NCBI GenBank assembly: GCA_014529385.2
Contig: CM043955.1
Location: forward strand, 142,958,140-143,022,139
DNA: 64,000 bases
Reading direction: 5' to 3'
Source: Adiantum capillus-veneris
Taxonomy: Eukaryota; Streptophyta; Polypodiopsida; Polypodiales; Pteridaceae
Shown: one piece after another, positions 1 to 11,418 of the stretch
Layout: the number at the start of each line of letters is the position of its first letter
How positions within the stretch are numbered: the first letter of the stretch is position 1
The notes under the pieces: generated by a model
What the model was told of the DNA's origin: nothing
Database searches by the model: none
What the model saw: only the letters and a program-made list of their open reading frames with translations
Made by a program: the position numbers and the translations under genes

Positions 1-334
1 GATAGACGGGTATATGTCAAGGATTGGGTAGGAATTTGAGTGTCGATTGTTATTGGACTGCCTATATGTCACATGGTACTCTACAGTGTTATAGATGGAG
101 GCTATCTGAACTACTTTGCAATCGGATCTATCTAGTCAGGGTTGGTCGGGATTGGGCTTGGACAATAGCTGTTTGCAGATTGTGTATTTGGATGTGTGTT
201 TGCTAGGGGATAGGGGTGTTGTGAGATCACTGATCTATATAGAGGCATCGAGTTTATGCGCTGGTGGTTTTCCCATTTCCCCCTTTCCAACGAGTGTTTG
301 AAGGGGTTCTCAAAGCATTGTAGCTTGGGTAGCC

Positions 335-1302
335 ATGGCTTTCTCTTATCCGGAGTTTCATGGAAGAAGTGATGAAGATGTTGAAGACTTTTTGGAAAAG
401 CTGGAGGTTGCCTGCATTAGCAATCAGATTCATGACCCGGCGCAGATGTTACGTCTTCTCCAAATTTGTTTCAAGAGTGATGCACGAGTTTGGTCCAAAG
501 CATGTGAAGAGGAGTTGCGTGTGGTTGATCCACCTGTAAGATTGAGTTGGGACAATCTAAGGCATGGATTGGAAGTGGAGTTTGTGAAGATAGAAGATCC
601 TGAAAAAGTGTGGCAAGATGTACAAGGTTTGGTGCAGAAGGAAGGTGAGCCAGTAGATGCGTACATACATAAGTTTTCATTGGCATGGGAGCGGATGTGT
701 AAGGCCTCATCACCACAGGTACCTCCACCTGACATGATGAAGAAGGACAGATTCTTGGCTGGTCTTTGGGAGAATATACATTGGAGAGTGGAGCTAAAGA
801 AGCCTAGGACATATGAAGATGCATCAGAGGTGGCAAGGAACAGAGAGTGGAAGCTGAGGCAAATGAGCCAGCTAGGAGTAGAGTTTTACCCATGAGGTCT
901 GAATTTCAACCTATGGATTCTTTTCAAGGTCGCATGCCAGCGGTTCATCATGAACCAGTGGTTCCTGTTACTCCTCAGGTTATGCCAGTAGTGGTCACTA
1001 CAGCAGTGCAAGATGATGGGCTAAGGCAAGACATGAGGCAAGTGGTAGATTTAATGAAGAATCTCAGCCTAAACCTGCTAGGTCAAGTGGGAAATAATCG
1101 AGGTCGAGGGAGGTTTGCAAATCAGCCAGGAGGTGAAGAAAGGCCTAGGAATGGTGTTAGACAAAGCAATGGTAGGTTTTGGAGGCAAACGCCCACATGT
1201 TATAATTGTGGAGAGTTGGGCCACATCAGCCCGCAATGTGATAAGCCACCAAGGATGGGGGGAGACATGTATCCATTGCCAAGACAAGTTTGGGTGTTGT
1301 AG
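335..1302 (+). pseudogene. Ty3/gypsy gag with CCHC zinc knuckle, frameshifted
   Basis: The ATG at 335 opens a 186-codon frame matching the retrotransposon gag fold: an opening FHGRSDEDVEDFLEKLE, then a helical region with the typical VWQDVQGLVQKEGEPVDAYI and WERM patterns. The frame stops at 893-895. The rest of gag continues in another frame (from about 847) and includes a perfect CCHC knuckle, CYNCGELGHISPQC, encoded near 1196-1240. The frame change near 850-895 is a lesion. Gag would form the cytoplasmic particle and the knuckle would bind the genomic RNA. The start is chosen because a good ATG context (gccATGg) precedes the conserved block. Confidence 0.8.
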
Positions 1303-1787
1303 ATGTGTGGCACAAAAGAAAAAATTTGGGACAAGGTTATGTGGATGGTGGAGCCCAAATATGTGTCATAACACACTCATGTGTTGAGAAGATGGGTCTT
1401 CCAGTGGCTGGGGTGTCAGGCTTACGGATTAGATTGGCAAACCATCAAAAAGTAAAATGTTTGGGTGTTGTAAAGATCTTAGAAGTGGAGGCGTATGATG
1501 CAAAGGTGGTGGTTGATTTTCATGTGATGCCATCGGGGTTGGGAGCATATCCTATTATATTGGGTAGACGTGCAGTGGGAGCTGTTCAAGATTGGCGACG
1601 TGGTACGATTAGCCTCTATGGAAAGACAGGTGCCAAGAAGCTATATAATATGGACACAAGGAAACGATTGGAAGAGCTTTATGAAGATGAAAATGAGTAT
1701 AGTGATGAAGACTATTCCACAGTGACTGATGAGGACAGTGAAAGTACCACCAGCAGTGATGACATACTGATGTTGCATTTCTTTTGA
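1290..1787 (+). pseudogene. Ty3/gypsy retropepsin-like protease and acidic linker
   Basis: A 165-codon frame carries an aspartic-protease signature at about 1350, YVDGGAQICV, followed by a hydrophobic GLGAYPIILGRRAV block that matches the retropepsin flap and second half. The active site reads Asp-Gly-Gly instead of the usual Asp-Ser/Thr-Gly; a Gly here also occurs in some plant gypsy elements, so it need not be a lesion. The last 40 residues are a highly acidic Asp/Glu/Ser linker. The frame differs from gag upstream and from the reverse transcriptase downstream. Confidence 0.65.
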
Positions 1788-3128
1788 TGGACAAAGAAAT
1801 CCAGGAGTATGGTTTAGTTGCATTTGCAAATGAGGTTGAGGATGAAAGTGAAGGGCCTTATGAATTGATTGAAGGGCTAATGCAAACCAAGGTCGAATGG
1901 TCAAAGAAGCAGGAATTGATGACACAAATGATCAGTGGAGACCTCTCAGCTACGGAGAAGGAGATATATTTGCATATGCTAGCTAGTTTTCCTGATTTGT
2001 TCATCACTTTATATGAAGAGATTAGAGGGTTAAAGGGTGAAGAGATGCATATAGAGTTGAAAGAAGGTGCTAAGCCAGTGCGGCAAAGGCTAAGAAGGAT
2101 GGGTCAAGAGCAGATGGAAGCCTCGCGGGAAGAGGTGGACAAGTTATTGAAGGCACGGTTCATAGTCCCAATGGAGACCACAGAATGGGTGAGTCCAGTA
2201 GTAGTCAGTCCAAAGAAGGATGGGAAGTGGAGGATTTGTGTAGATTTTAAACCCTTAAATGCAGCCACTAAGAAGAACCCATATCCTCTTCCATTCATTG
2301 ATCAGATCTTGGATTCAGTGGCTGGCTATGAGAGGTACAGTGTGTGTGATGGTTTTTCAGGCTATTTTCAATTGAAGATTGCTCTTAAAGACCGAACAAA
2401 GACAACTTTTATTACGCCATGGGGCTGTTATTGCTACACAGTATTGCCATTTAGGTTGTCAAATGGACCATCCTTTTATCAAGAGAGAGCAAATTGGGTG
2501 TTGGAACCATTCATTGGTAGTTATGTTAAAGCTTTTATGGACGATTTCTGTGTCTACAGCAGTAGGGCTGAACACCATGAAAAGCTGCATATGGTATTGG
2601 CTCGATATGATGAATGTGGAGGACAACTAAATCCAAAGAAATGTCATCTAGCATAGCCAAGGGTGAAGTTATTGGGCCATATGGTGTCAAAAAATGGCAT
2701 TGAGGCTGATCCAGACAAGGTTAAGTCTATTATTCTTCTTCCATCACCTACGAGTACAAAGCAATTGGCAACTTTTATACACAAACTAAAGTACGTGGCG
2801 CGGTTTATTCAATTGTCTTCACAGCTTCTTTATCCATTACAAAAAGTGGCCAAGCATGATATTGCAATGGGATGATAAGTGTGAAGAACTGTTTCAAGAG
2901 GTGAAAGAGGTGTTAGGGAGGTTGTCAGCCATGCAGGCTCTTGATTGGGAAAAAGTGTTTTATGTAAATGCATCAGTAGGGGGTGATGCCATTGGATCCA
3001 TGCTATTCCAAAAGGGGAAGGGCAGCCATTATATGAGGCCAATGTATTGTGCAAGCCAAGTGAAAGCAGAGAGAAAGTTCTCGGAAGTAGAGCTAGTGAT
3101 GGCCAATGTAATATTTGCTTGTCGATGA
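1784..3128 (+). pseudogene. Ty3/gypsy reverse transcriptase plus first RNase H, broken
   Basis: Residues after about 90 of the 1784 frame match Ty3 reverse transcriptase: the WVSPVVVSPKKDGKWRICVD block, NPYPLPFIDQILD, the DGFSGYFQ palm motif and the catalytic AFMDD (the YxDD box). The frame is cut by an in-frame TAG at 2654-2656 directly after KKCHLA; the connection domain (LLGHMVSKNGIEADPDKV) continues in the same frame from 2663. A frameshift near 2860 leads to the RNase H domain, with WDDKCEELFQEVKEVL and an Asn replacing the first catalytic Asp in YVNAS. Two lesions and a changed catalytic residue mark it as dead. Confidence 0.85.
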
Positions 3129-3140
3129 TTTTGTCATTAC

Positions 3141-3800
3141 TTGCTACCACGACCTTTTGTTTTCTTGACGAGTTATGCCTTTTTGCCACAGCTAATTAAT
3201 GGCACTAACATGTCAAATGTGGTGAAGAAATGGGTAATTGAGCTGCAAGAGTTTGAGTTCTCTTTTCTAGTGGAAGACAGTACAAGGGCTACCCTAGCTG
3301 ATTTGCTGACTTATAAGGAGAATCCCCTTCTTGTTAAGGAACAGGTGGTGAGAAAGGTAGTTGAGGTAGTGCCACAGATCAGCAATGCACATGTGTGTTT
3401 TTTGATGGCTCATACAAAAAGAGCCATGATGCAGCTTCGAGGGGTATAGCACTTCATGATCCAGAGGGGAAGCTAGTATGCAAGAGAGGGTTCAAATTGG
3501 ATGCTCATACTAACAATGAGGCTGAATATGCTACTTTGGAATCTGATTACACATTTGTCTGAAGCATGGGATTAGAAGGTTGAGCATAAAAGGTGATGCC
3601 TTGTTAGTGGTGAAGCAAGTGTTGGGTGTGTGGAAGAGCAAGAACACCTCATTGAAGGAAATGTGTTTCAGAATTAAAGGCCTGTTAAAAAAGTTTGAAG
3701 CATGGAGCATCAGACACATAGAACGTGCTCTAAATGGAGAGGCACATGAAGCAACTCAAAGCATGATTGGGGAGCTATTTGTGTTGAGGACCAATTTACC
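3141..3800 (+). pseudogene. Second, archaeal-type RNase H domain (Tat hallmark), broken
   Basis: After the first RNase H and a tether (3190-3340), a second RNase H begins at about 3395. FDGSYKKS is encoded at 3401-3424, followed by an NNEAEYATLE block near 3510-3540 and GDALLVVKQVLGVW near 3592-3633. These carry the Asp, Glu and Asp that coordinate metal in RNase HI-like folds. The domain spans two frames with a shift near 3550-3580, and the final catalytic Asp is not apparent (LNGEAHEAT). A duplicated RNase H of this kind between RNase H and integrase is known from plant Tat/Ogre elements. Confidence 0.65.
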
Positions 3801-4991
3801 TCTTTATCATGGCCGGGAAAGTTTGGCTCAAGAAGAGGAGTTTTTGTTAACAGGAATCATTCCAAAGGATATTCAAAAGTCCAAGAAGTATGGTTTTGTG
3901 CAAAGAGCATACACGTACAAATTGATTGGTGATGTCTTGTACATGAAAGGGGCTGATCTCGTGTTGAGACGTGTACCTTGGTGGGAGGAGCTTTACAGAG
4001 TATTGGAAGAGAATCATGAAGGCGCATGTGGCGGGCATTTTGCTCTAAAGATCACCTTGCATAAGATCTTGCAATAGGGGTATGTATGGCAAAAGGCTAT
4101 AGATGGGCAGAGGCTATAGCAGTAAAATAGATCACCGCAAAGGATGTGGCAAAAATTTTGTATGATGAAATATGTTGCAAGTTTGGGGTGCCACTAGAGC
4201 TACTTTCAGATAAGGGGCCAGGCTTTAGAGCTAAACTGCTACACTTTTTATGCGCGAAGAAGATGAAGATTAGGCATCAGCATACCACTCCTTATTACCC
4301 GCACTATAATGGCTTAAATGAAAGATTCAATGGTGAGTTGGTACGAATTCTTTCGAAAGTGACAGAGCATCAAGGAAAGAATTAGGACTTGGAATTGCCT
4401 AGTGCATTATGGTCTTACCGTACTTCGGTGAAGACAAGGACAGGGTTTACTCCATTTCATTTGGTGTATGGAAAGGAAGCACTATTTCCTATGGAAGTAG
4501 ATTTTCCTGCAATAAAGATGTTAGAGAAGTTGCTTGGGCCACCTAGTGATGCATTCAAAGAGAGGCTCTTATAGTTACAAGAGGTTCAACTGGATAGGAT
4601 GAGTGCATTGAAACATTATGGACAGATGCAGGATAAGGCTTTGACAAAGATAAATGAAAAGGTCAAAAGTAAGCGTATCAAGAATCATGACTTGGTTTTG
4701 CGCTACAACAGTAAGCTGGACAACACCTTCCAAAAGAAGTTTCAAATTAAGTGGGAAGGCCCTTTCAAGGTAGTGGAGTGTTTTTCGAATGGTACATATC
4801 AATTGGATAACCTGGATGGAGTTCTACATAAGTCAAGGGTAAATGGATTGCATCTTAAATTGTATCATGCTAGGTTAATGATGGTGGAGCAAGATGAGCT
4901 GTCTATGGAGCAAGTAATGTATGTGAAGGATGAGGAGACCTGTGACGCGGCCAGTCTCATATCTCTTTTTGCTGCTGCTGATCATGAATGA
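3800..4991 (+). pseudogene. Ty3/gypsy integrase with a deletion across the zinc finger and first catalytic Asp
   Basis: The His-His half of the zinc finger is present (EGACGGHFALKIT, about 4020-4055), but the Cys-Cys half and the first catalytic Asp are missing. The sequence jumps within 4077-4110 to the core just after that Asp (RWAEAIAV). The second catalytic Asp (LLSDKGPGF) and the Glu (GLNERFNG) follow, then TGFTPFHLVYGKEA. Stops lie at 4383 and 4572. The frame from 4599 carries the C-terminal GPF module (KWEGPFKVVECFSNGTYQLDN) and ends at 4989-4991. The deletion and stops make integration activity impossible. Confidence 0.8.
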
Positions 4992-5645
4992 TCTAACATG
5001 CTAGGGCATGGGCAAACTATGTCAGTATTTTTTTGGAGCAAGTGATTGCGCATATATACATACCTATGCATGATGCATTGAATAAAGGGTTGCCCATTTT
5101 CCAGAGCCAGGTGGTTACGTGGGGCCCACATGTGTACAGGTAGGACAGCGTGTACATAGTGCATCGATTTTCATCGTCACCAGTACCAATGTGTTTTTTC
5201 TATAATAATGAGGAGTTCATAGCGCGTAAAACTTCTCGAGGAAGCTATCCGTGGGCCGACGACATGAGGTAAGCAGGTGCGTCAGATGGCATCCAGTGGC
5301 ATCAAGAGGTCGAATGGGGTCAATACATGCACGTGGATGGGTACGGGCACAACGTGTATGTTTTCTTGTGATAATTATGTAAAGAGGTCATCATGAGGAC
5401 CATCTTTTGGGGCCACTTCAGGTGGTTGCGGGATGCATTATTGAAAAAAGCTGAGTGCCAGGTGTGCGGATGATGCAAAATGGTGACAACTATGCACTGC
5501 GAGGCCTTTTTTTGGCCTGTTCGGGATCCGTTTGAGGTCAACTAAAAGGCCAAAGGTTCCCAAGTAATAAAGCTAAGTGTGAGAACTGAAAAACAAGAGA
5601 GAAGACCAGAAAAAGAGTGGAGAGAAGAGGAGGAACAGCCGCAAC
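4992..5645. other. Non-coding 3' region of the Tat-like element
   Basis: There is no coding frame here. It follows the integrase stop and contains GC-richer DNA than the flanks and a purine-rich stretch near its end. It is either 3' untranslated region or part of the LTR U3. Confidence 0.4.
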
Positions 5646-6254
5646 TGTGTTTTTGCTGTTTTTGGAGCCTGTTTTGGCCGTAAACTGCTCATCCAAGGTC
5701 GGATTTGAGTACTTTGACATTGTAGACTGGGGTTTTGGGCCGTTCCGAACGTGATGGCACTATAAATTTTTCCAAATTCATCACTGTTTTTCTGCTTTTT
5801 TGGCTGTGTAAGTTTCTCCTATGAGCAAAGCTTCTGCTCCTATTTGTGATTGTATTTGACATATTTTACCCATTTTGTGTGAGCTATTTACCCCATTGGT
5901 GTTGGCCCAAGCTTAATTGTATCTAAACATCAGAAATTATCCTCTTTTGAGATGAGTTTTTTGGGTGTGTGTATGTGTGTGTCTCTCTGTGTGGAGTGGA
6001 TAAATGGGTAGTCTCTCTCCTCTCACTCCATAGGTGTGTTCTCTGTCTCGGCTAGGTGGTTGTGTAAGCCGCGTGGTGCCCCATAGTGTGTGTGTCTATC
6101 ATCCCAAGAGTGTGTGTCGGGTCATTATAGAGGCATTCTGTGTATTTCCATCCCGCCCACAAGGCCCATCACTCTAGGGCTATCGATCTTTCCATTGCAC
6201 ACTAAGTAATACACTCTCTATTGTGCCTTGAGCTTCCTTCGTCTAATTCCAACA
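5646..6254 (+). repeat. Candidate 3' LTR of the Tat-like element
   Basis: A purine-rich stretch at 5598-5636 (GA-rich, polypurine-tract-like) precedes a TG at 5646. A TATAAA box sits at 5761-5766 with pyrimidine-rich DNA after it, and a CA end is possible at 6253-6254. The 5' partner is outside the window, so the boundaries cannot be checked by alignment. The U3 would be unusually short, so the true start may be further left, between 4992 and 5646. Confidence 0.25.
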
Positions 6255-8960
6255 AAAAGGTTCCAAAGTTAAAGACACAAAGAAGAGCATCTTCGAGCAG
6301 GGAACCTAACACAAGATGGATTTGGAGAAAAAAGGAGCACTTATCTTCTCCACAAACTGTAAAATTGATGAAGCAGTGGAGAGTTAAGTCTCAAAACACT
6401 CAACCACAATAGTTTATCAATGAAAAACCAAGATACCAATGGTGAGTTAAATCTCAACAACCGTCATCATTGATACCGACAGCTCAGGAATTCAATGTGC
6501 CAAAGCATCCTGACGGTACAATAAAGCAAAGAGCACACAAGCTACAAGATTTACTCATTGGGAAATAGCAACACGAAACCTCGACCACAGAAACCCTTGA
6601 GTTGATTACTCAAGACCCAACTCTTGCACAACATAATGGTTTAAATTGCATTGATCTTTGAAGCATAGTAGAGCCAACCAAGGCTATGCATGGACACGAT
6701 TGTTCAACCCATACACACAGTCGTCCCGAAGTACTCCATCTAGGAGGGGTGGAAGAGAACTTCACTAATTAAGGGCAATTTTGAAGAGGGAGAAAAAAGT
6801 TAGATGTTAACGTGTGATATTTTGCAAAATTACCTAATAATGCCCTTAAAAAATCATCCTCAGGGGAATTTTAAATTATAACATGTCCTCGATGAGTGTA
6901 AATAGTGTATATAGTATCATAACATACATCAAAAATTAGCATTTTTTGCTTATTTTCATCATTTTTCTTGATATTGGAGTTTAAAAATGAAGAAATCCAC
7001 CAAAAAATAATAAAATAGTATTCTTTAATGGATTTTCTTAATTATTGATTTTCACTTTGCTTTTTTAATGCATTTTATTATTTTCTTTGATTTTTTCAAT
7101 AAACAGGTCAAAAAATAATAATAAATAGCAATTGAGCTCATCTTCAGAAGTTGAAGATACGCTGATGATCAGAAGAACAAGGCGGACAGGCACAAAAAAG
7201 TTCAATCAAAACGACAGATGGAAACGGGAAGCCTAAATTAGGCCGCCAAGGCCTACTTTTGCAAACTCTTGCAGAATGAGCTAACGGAATCGGATTGAAG
7301 AAATTTTTGAGTCTAACGTAGATTTCACGGCCTAGTAGGACTAATAGGGGAATATGGGAAAAATTAGTTTGGGAAGTCCGAGTAAAGATATCCAAAGTAG
7401 CCCAAAATCACCTCATTTCCATTAGTCACTCTTCGAGGAGAGAGCTTTCTGTCTTCTTCCCGCGCGATTTCTGGAGTCTACAGTCATCTATTTACAGCGT
7501 CGTCTCACACGAGACATGAGGGATAATTTTTAAACTTGTCAATGAACATTTCTATATAGCCGGGTAGCAAGTCTACGCTCGGAAAAAAACCCTAGAAACC
7601 CAATTGTGCACAAAGTCCTACAACAAAAAACTGACGATAGCAGCCTGTCCGCTCAAACGAATTGGACGAGACTTGAACTGTAGCATGTCCCTAGATAATA
7701 GAACATTTTCATATCATTAGATGACCATTTGGCAGGGGTCGAGGGGGTCCCAAGTAAATAATTTAAGTTTTTGCCACATGCTAGAATTGAATTCTGACTC
7801 CAAGGACAGCTTATAGATGAGGTCTATACAGAATATACCTAAATGGTTTCATGAAAACAGTCAAGGCAAGCTCTCAAACATCAGAATACATCTCAAAGGC
7901 TACAAAGCATCAAATTTGACATATGAAGTCAAACTGACTCCGAATGGGCCAAAACTGGATGAGTAGCATCAGGACTATGTAGCGGACAAGTTCATAGCTT
8001 CAAAAGTGACTAACCAACTCTACATGCCAAGTAGTCACAAAAGTTGGTGATTTCAGAGTCGACGAGAGCACGAAGTGATTCCAACATGACCAAACTTTAC
8101 CAAATTCAATTTAGGACTTGTTTTAGATGTATTAAAGATGTTTAGATCATCAAATTGTCAATTCTTGCAAAAAAAAAGTGACTACTATAAATAATTACAA
8201 TTATTTACTTTTATGCTTGTTTAGATTGAAAATGATCTCTTCACTTCACCTATCACTTGTACACATCTATTACATGCCACATGTCAAGTATGAGCCAAAA
8301 TGATCAAGAAAAACTTTGAATTTGTCAAAAAACGCACTTAAGTCTTTTCAATCCAATTTTTGAGTTAAATGTCACATTTTTTTTATCCAAATCATCCCAT
8401 ATCTCACACAAGACTCTACATCATGCCTGAAACAAGTTGCAACAAAAAATGTACAAATAGATGAAAAAGTTAATAATCGCGATTATTTACTTTTTTACCA
8501 AAATGGATGCAATTTGCAACTTTGCCCTATGGGATCAAAAAACATGATGTCCCAAGCCCACTAATCAAGTTTGAGCGAGTTTGGATCTCAAAAACTCAAA
8601 ATCTCTTTATATCTACTGTTCAGAGTCTAAAAGCCTAGATCTAGAACCATATCCACCCAGTGCACTCAAATGAACCCACATTTCACTCAGAGTACCTAAA
8701 TGCCATATGTTTCAAGCATGTGATGTCAAAAATGCAAAAAGTTGAAAAAAAATCCTAGCCGTAAATAATCGCGATTATTTACTTTCGTTGCAAATTTTGC
8801 CTGGACTATATGATTTTGATCTCTACATGTTTTTATGCATCTATGCATGCTCCAAAATTGATTTGAAGCAGAATGGAAATCATTTACCAACCATTCAGAC
8901 TCAGGGCATTTCAGAGCGAAATTCGCAGAATTTTCTAACTTTGACACTGTATTCACCTAA
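6255..8960. other. AT-rich non-coding stretch, probably leader of the next element
   Basis: No protein similarity was seen on either strand. The DNA is AT-rich with many short A/T runs. A palindrome centred on TAATCGCGATTA recurs at about 8186 (diverged), 8470 and 8761, spaced 284-291 bp apart, with loosely similar surroundings. It may be the 5' leader or LTR of the Ty3 derivative that starts near 8960. Confidence 0.35.
8761..8782. repeat. Perfect 22-bp palindrome, third of three spaced copies
   Basis: Bases 8761-8782 equal their own reverse complement, with core TAATCGCGATTA. A copy with one mismatch lies at 8470-8491 and a more diverged one (core lacking CGCG) near 8186-8206. All three are followed by an ACTTT-type sequence. 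Confidence 0.7.
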
Positions 8961-8968
8961 CAAGAGCA

Positions 8969-10530
8969 ATGCAAGCGGCTGAGAAGGCAAGGAAAAGGGT
9001 GTCTCAGAAAGATAAGCTACAAGATCTGCCACCGTACCAGTTAGGTCCAAGCTCAGTAAAAACGGAAAAGGCAACCTACTTGTCCAAAGAGCAGCTCGAA
9101 GAAAACAACACCACGGTCTTCACTGGCAGATTCAAGAGTGAAGAAGGACACCGGGTAGAATTGCAAATGCTACCTAAGGAGGTTTATGATGTATCTGCAA
9201 AGCCAGACACCAAAGAAGCCAACAGAAGTCTGGGGCTTTGAGATCTCTACGACCAGGAACCATGCGGAGTGGATTTCCAGAAAGCATATGAATTGCTATC
9301 CACGATCAAAGAAGATGGATTGGTCCAAATCACAGATCAAGAAGGGCAAAAGGTTGAAGTGGTGATCACTAAATATATAGTGGCCGAGGCACTGAAGCTA
9401 CCAATAGAAGGAATGACAATGCGGGCCACGGATAGAAAGACAATAGGTACTTTTACCAAGGATACTACTGCTGCCACATTTTTTTATCTCATCCAAAGAC
9501 AAGTGAAGGATCCACATCGCCTCTACCATCAACATTTCCACTTCCTCTCAAAGAGACCGCCACAGTACGCAACTCCAAATCGTGTAGTTGTGACTACTTT
9601 CACTCAAGTATTGAAGTCGACAACCAGGCAAGCAATAGATCATGCATAGTACATGCTTACAACACTGAAGGGCACGAAGAAAGAGAGAAAGATGACATAT
9701 TTGGGCGCTCCAGAAGTGCTAACAAGAATAGCATGTCATGCTATTGGAACGGCCGACAACTTGACGCCAGCCCCAGATCAAAACACATGGATCATTTCAG
9801 CTCAACCTTCTCTGCGGATCGCTTGATCAACAAAAAGAGTATATAAATCAGATGAGGAATCTTCACAAAGTTCCCATGAAGCCCACAACATTGAAAGCTC
9901 TGACAATGAAGAAACCAGTGCAAGGAGGGAAGCAATGAAAAAGAAAGCAGTGGCAGCTCACCGAGAGGAACCGCAGCAAAAAAGGGCTAGATTTGAAAGA
10001 GAAAAGCAAACATAGGAAAGGAGCCGCCAAGATACAGGTGAAGACCCCGAAAAATGGAGTCCAAGGGAGGTCAAGGGACCAAGAACCAAGAACCCTGCAA
10101 AGAAGGTTCCAGAGGATCCCAAAGATTTACTCGAGCGGATGTATGCAGAAGCAAAAGCTTTAAAGATTAAAGAAGCTCTCGAAGCTCAAAGAAAATCAAT
10201 GGAAGAAGCGGCTAAGCAGCAAAGACAAGCAAAAGCTGCACAACAAAGCGAGTTACATCCTGATCAAGCAGAGATGTCTCCAACACCCTCTTCACCAACT
10301 ACGGAACAAGAAGATTAGTCCATGTAGAGTCCAAGGCCTTCACCAACAGATAAATCTAATGAAGGCGACGCAGCAAAGGAAAAAGAACCTGAGCAATAGG
10401 AAGAAGCTAATTTCCAACAACCCAAGGAAGCCAAAACAGCTAAAGTAGGACCTTCCTCTACAACAGCTCAAGCGAAAACACCTGAGGCATGCACGAAACC
10501 TAAAGAAAAAGCGGCTACACCTGCAAGCTA
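8969..10530 (+). pseudogene. Gag/ORF1-like region with charged tail
   Basis: Frames 8969-9241 and 9269-9649, then continuing broken sequence, encode an Arg/Lys/Glu-rich protein. The 9269 frame has a compact folded look: FQKAYELLSTI, VVVITKYIVAEALKLP, then FYLIQRQVKDPHRLYHQ. From about 9850 to 10520 the product would be very rich in Glu, Lys, Gln, Ala and Pro (a probable coiled coil near 10130-10250), with stops at several points. The family was not recognised. Position upstream of an integrase suggests a gag-like role. Confidence 0.4.
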
Positions 10531-11418
10531 AGTGCTATGTGAGCAAATGGGTGGAGGCTAAAGCACTTCTAGATAACACTGCTAGGTCTACTGACTTATT
10601 TATTTATGAGAATATCATTTGCCACTACGGTTGTCCTATTGAAATAGTGTCATACCATGGCACTCATTACATTAATGATATGATGGAAATCCTCATGGAG
10701 ATGTTTTGAGTCAAACACAAGAAATTAACACCATATTATCCCGGATGAAATGGCTAGACTGAGAGCAGTAAAAACCATCAAAACCATCCTCACTAAGATT
10801 GTTCAGAAGGAACCACGTCAATGGGATGCTAGACTTCAGACAACATTATGGACATATTGCACTGCTTACAGAGTCACTATAGGAATGAATCCATTTAAAT
10901 TGGTTTATGGAACAAAAGTAGTAGTGCCCATGGAATTTATAATTCCAAGTTTACACCTGCTAGTTGAGTAGGAGATGGATTTTAACGAGAACCTAAAGCA
11001 ACGATTGGATGATCTGCTACAGTTAAATGAGATTAGACAGAGGGCTTTATTGAAACCAGAAGTGGTGCAACAAAGAAGGAAGAATTGGCATGACAGTAGG
11101 ATCAAAATGAGAGAGTTCTAGTGAGATGACTTGGTATTGCTATACCAGTCCAAAGTGGGACCAAAGAAGTCGAATCTAAAAATAACTTGGTCATGGCCCT
11201 ATGAGGTAGATTGGGTATTCTCAAACGGGACAGTGAGACTTAGAGATTTGTCAGGTCTACTATTGCCTGGAGTGTACAATGGGATCAAGATTAAGTTATA
11301 TTATTCCAAAATAGAGGAGGTTCCAGCTAAACTAGAACCAGAACCAGAACCTCAAGGGAAACTACTAGATTTGCTCTATGTCAATTCAATTATGCATCCA
11401 GTCAAGGAGTCAGCTTGA
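10530..11418 (+). pseudogene. Ty3/gypsy integrase core and C-terminal module, degenerate
   Basis: The match starts abruptly inside the core, just after the first catalytic Asp position (YVSKWVEAKALLDNTARS). It continues through ICHYGCPIEIV and a degenerate SYHGTHY, where the second catalytic Asp has become His. Next come the TPYYPG block and 10750-10968 (QWDARLQTTLWTYCTAYRVTI, MNPFKLVYGTKVVVPMEF). The frame at 11131-11418 contains a GPY/F-like module (WPYEVDWVFSNGTVRLRD) and an acidic Pro/Glu tail. Stops at 10708, 10746, 10969 and 11119 interrupt it. Confidence 0.75.

Larger units (their letters stand above)
1..6254 (+). mobile_element. Decayed Ty3/gypsy LTR retrotransposon, Tat-like, left end outside window
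   Basis: The order gag, zinc knuckle, protease, reverse transcriptase, RNase H, a second RNase H and integrase is readable on the plus strand from 335 to 4991, the Ty3/gypsy order. The extra archaeal-type RNase H between RNase H and integrase is a known hallmark of the plant Tat lineage. Reading frames change several times and in-frame stops are present, so it cannot make a full polyprotein. The 5' LTR is not visible and should lie left of base 1; bases 1-334 look like untranslated leader. The right limit is uncertain: a candidate 3' LTR with a TATA box ends near 6254. Confidence 0.8.
8960..11418 (+). mobile_element. Internally deleted Ty3/gypsy derivative
   Basis: An ORF1/gag-like region (8969-10530) is joined to the integrase core and C-terminal part (about 10530-11418). 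Protease, reverse transcriptase, RNase H and the integrase zinc finger are absent. The remaining integrase reads at the level of an old Ty3 copy with several stops. It is a deletion derivative or a non-autonomous element. No LTR pair could be paired by eye around it. Confidence 0.65.

Noticed and set aside
1341-1370. Asp-Gly-Gly in the protease as a possible inactivating change.
   Set aside because: Gly at this position is also found in plant Ty3 elements, so it cannot be called a lesion from one copy.
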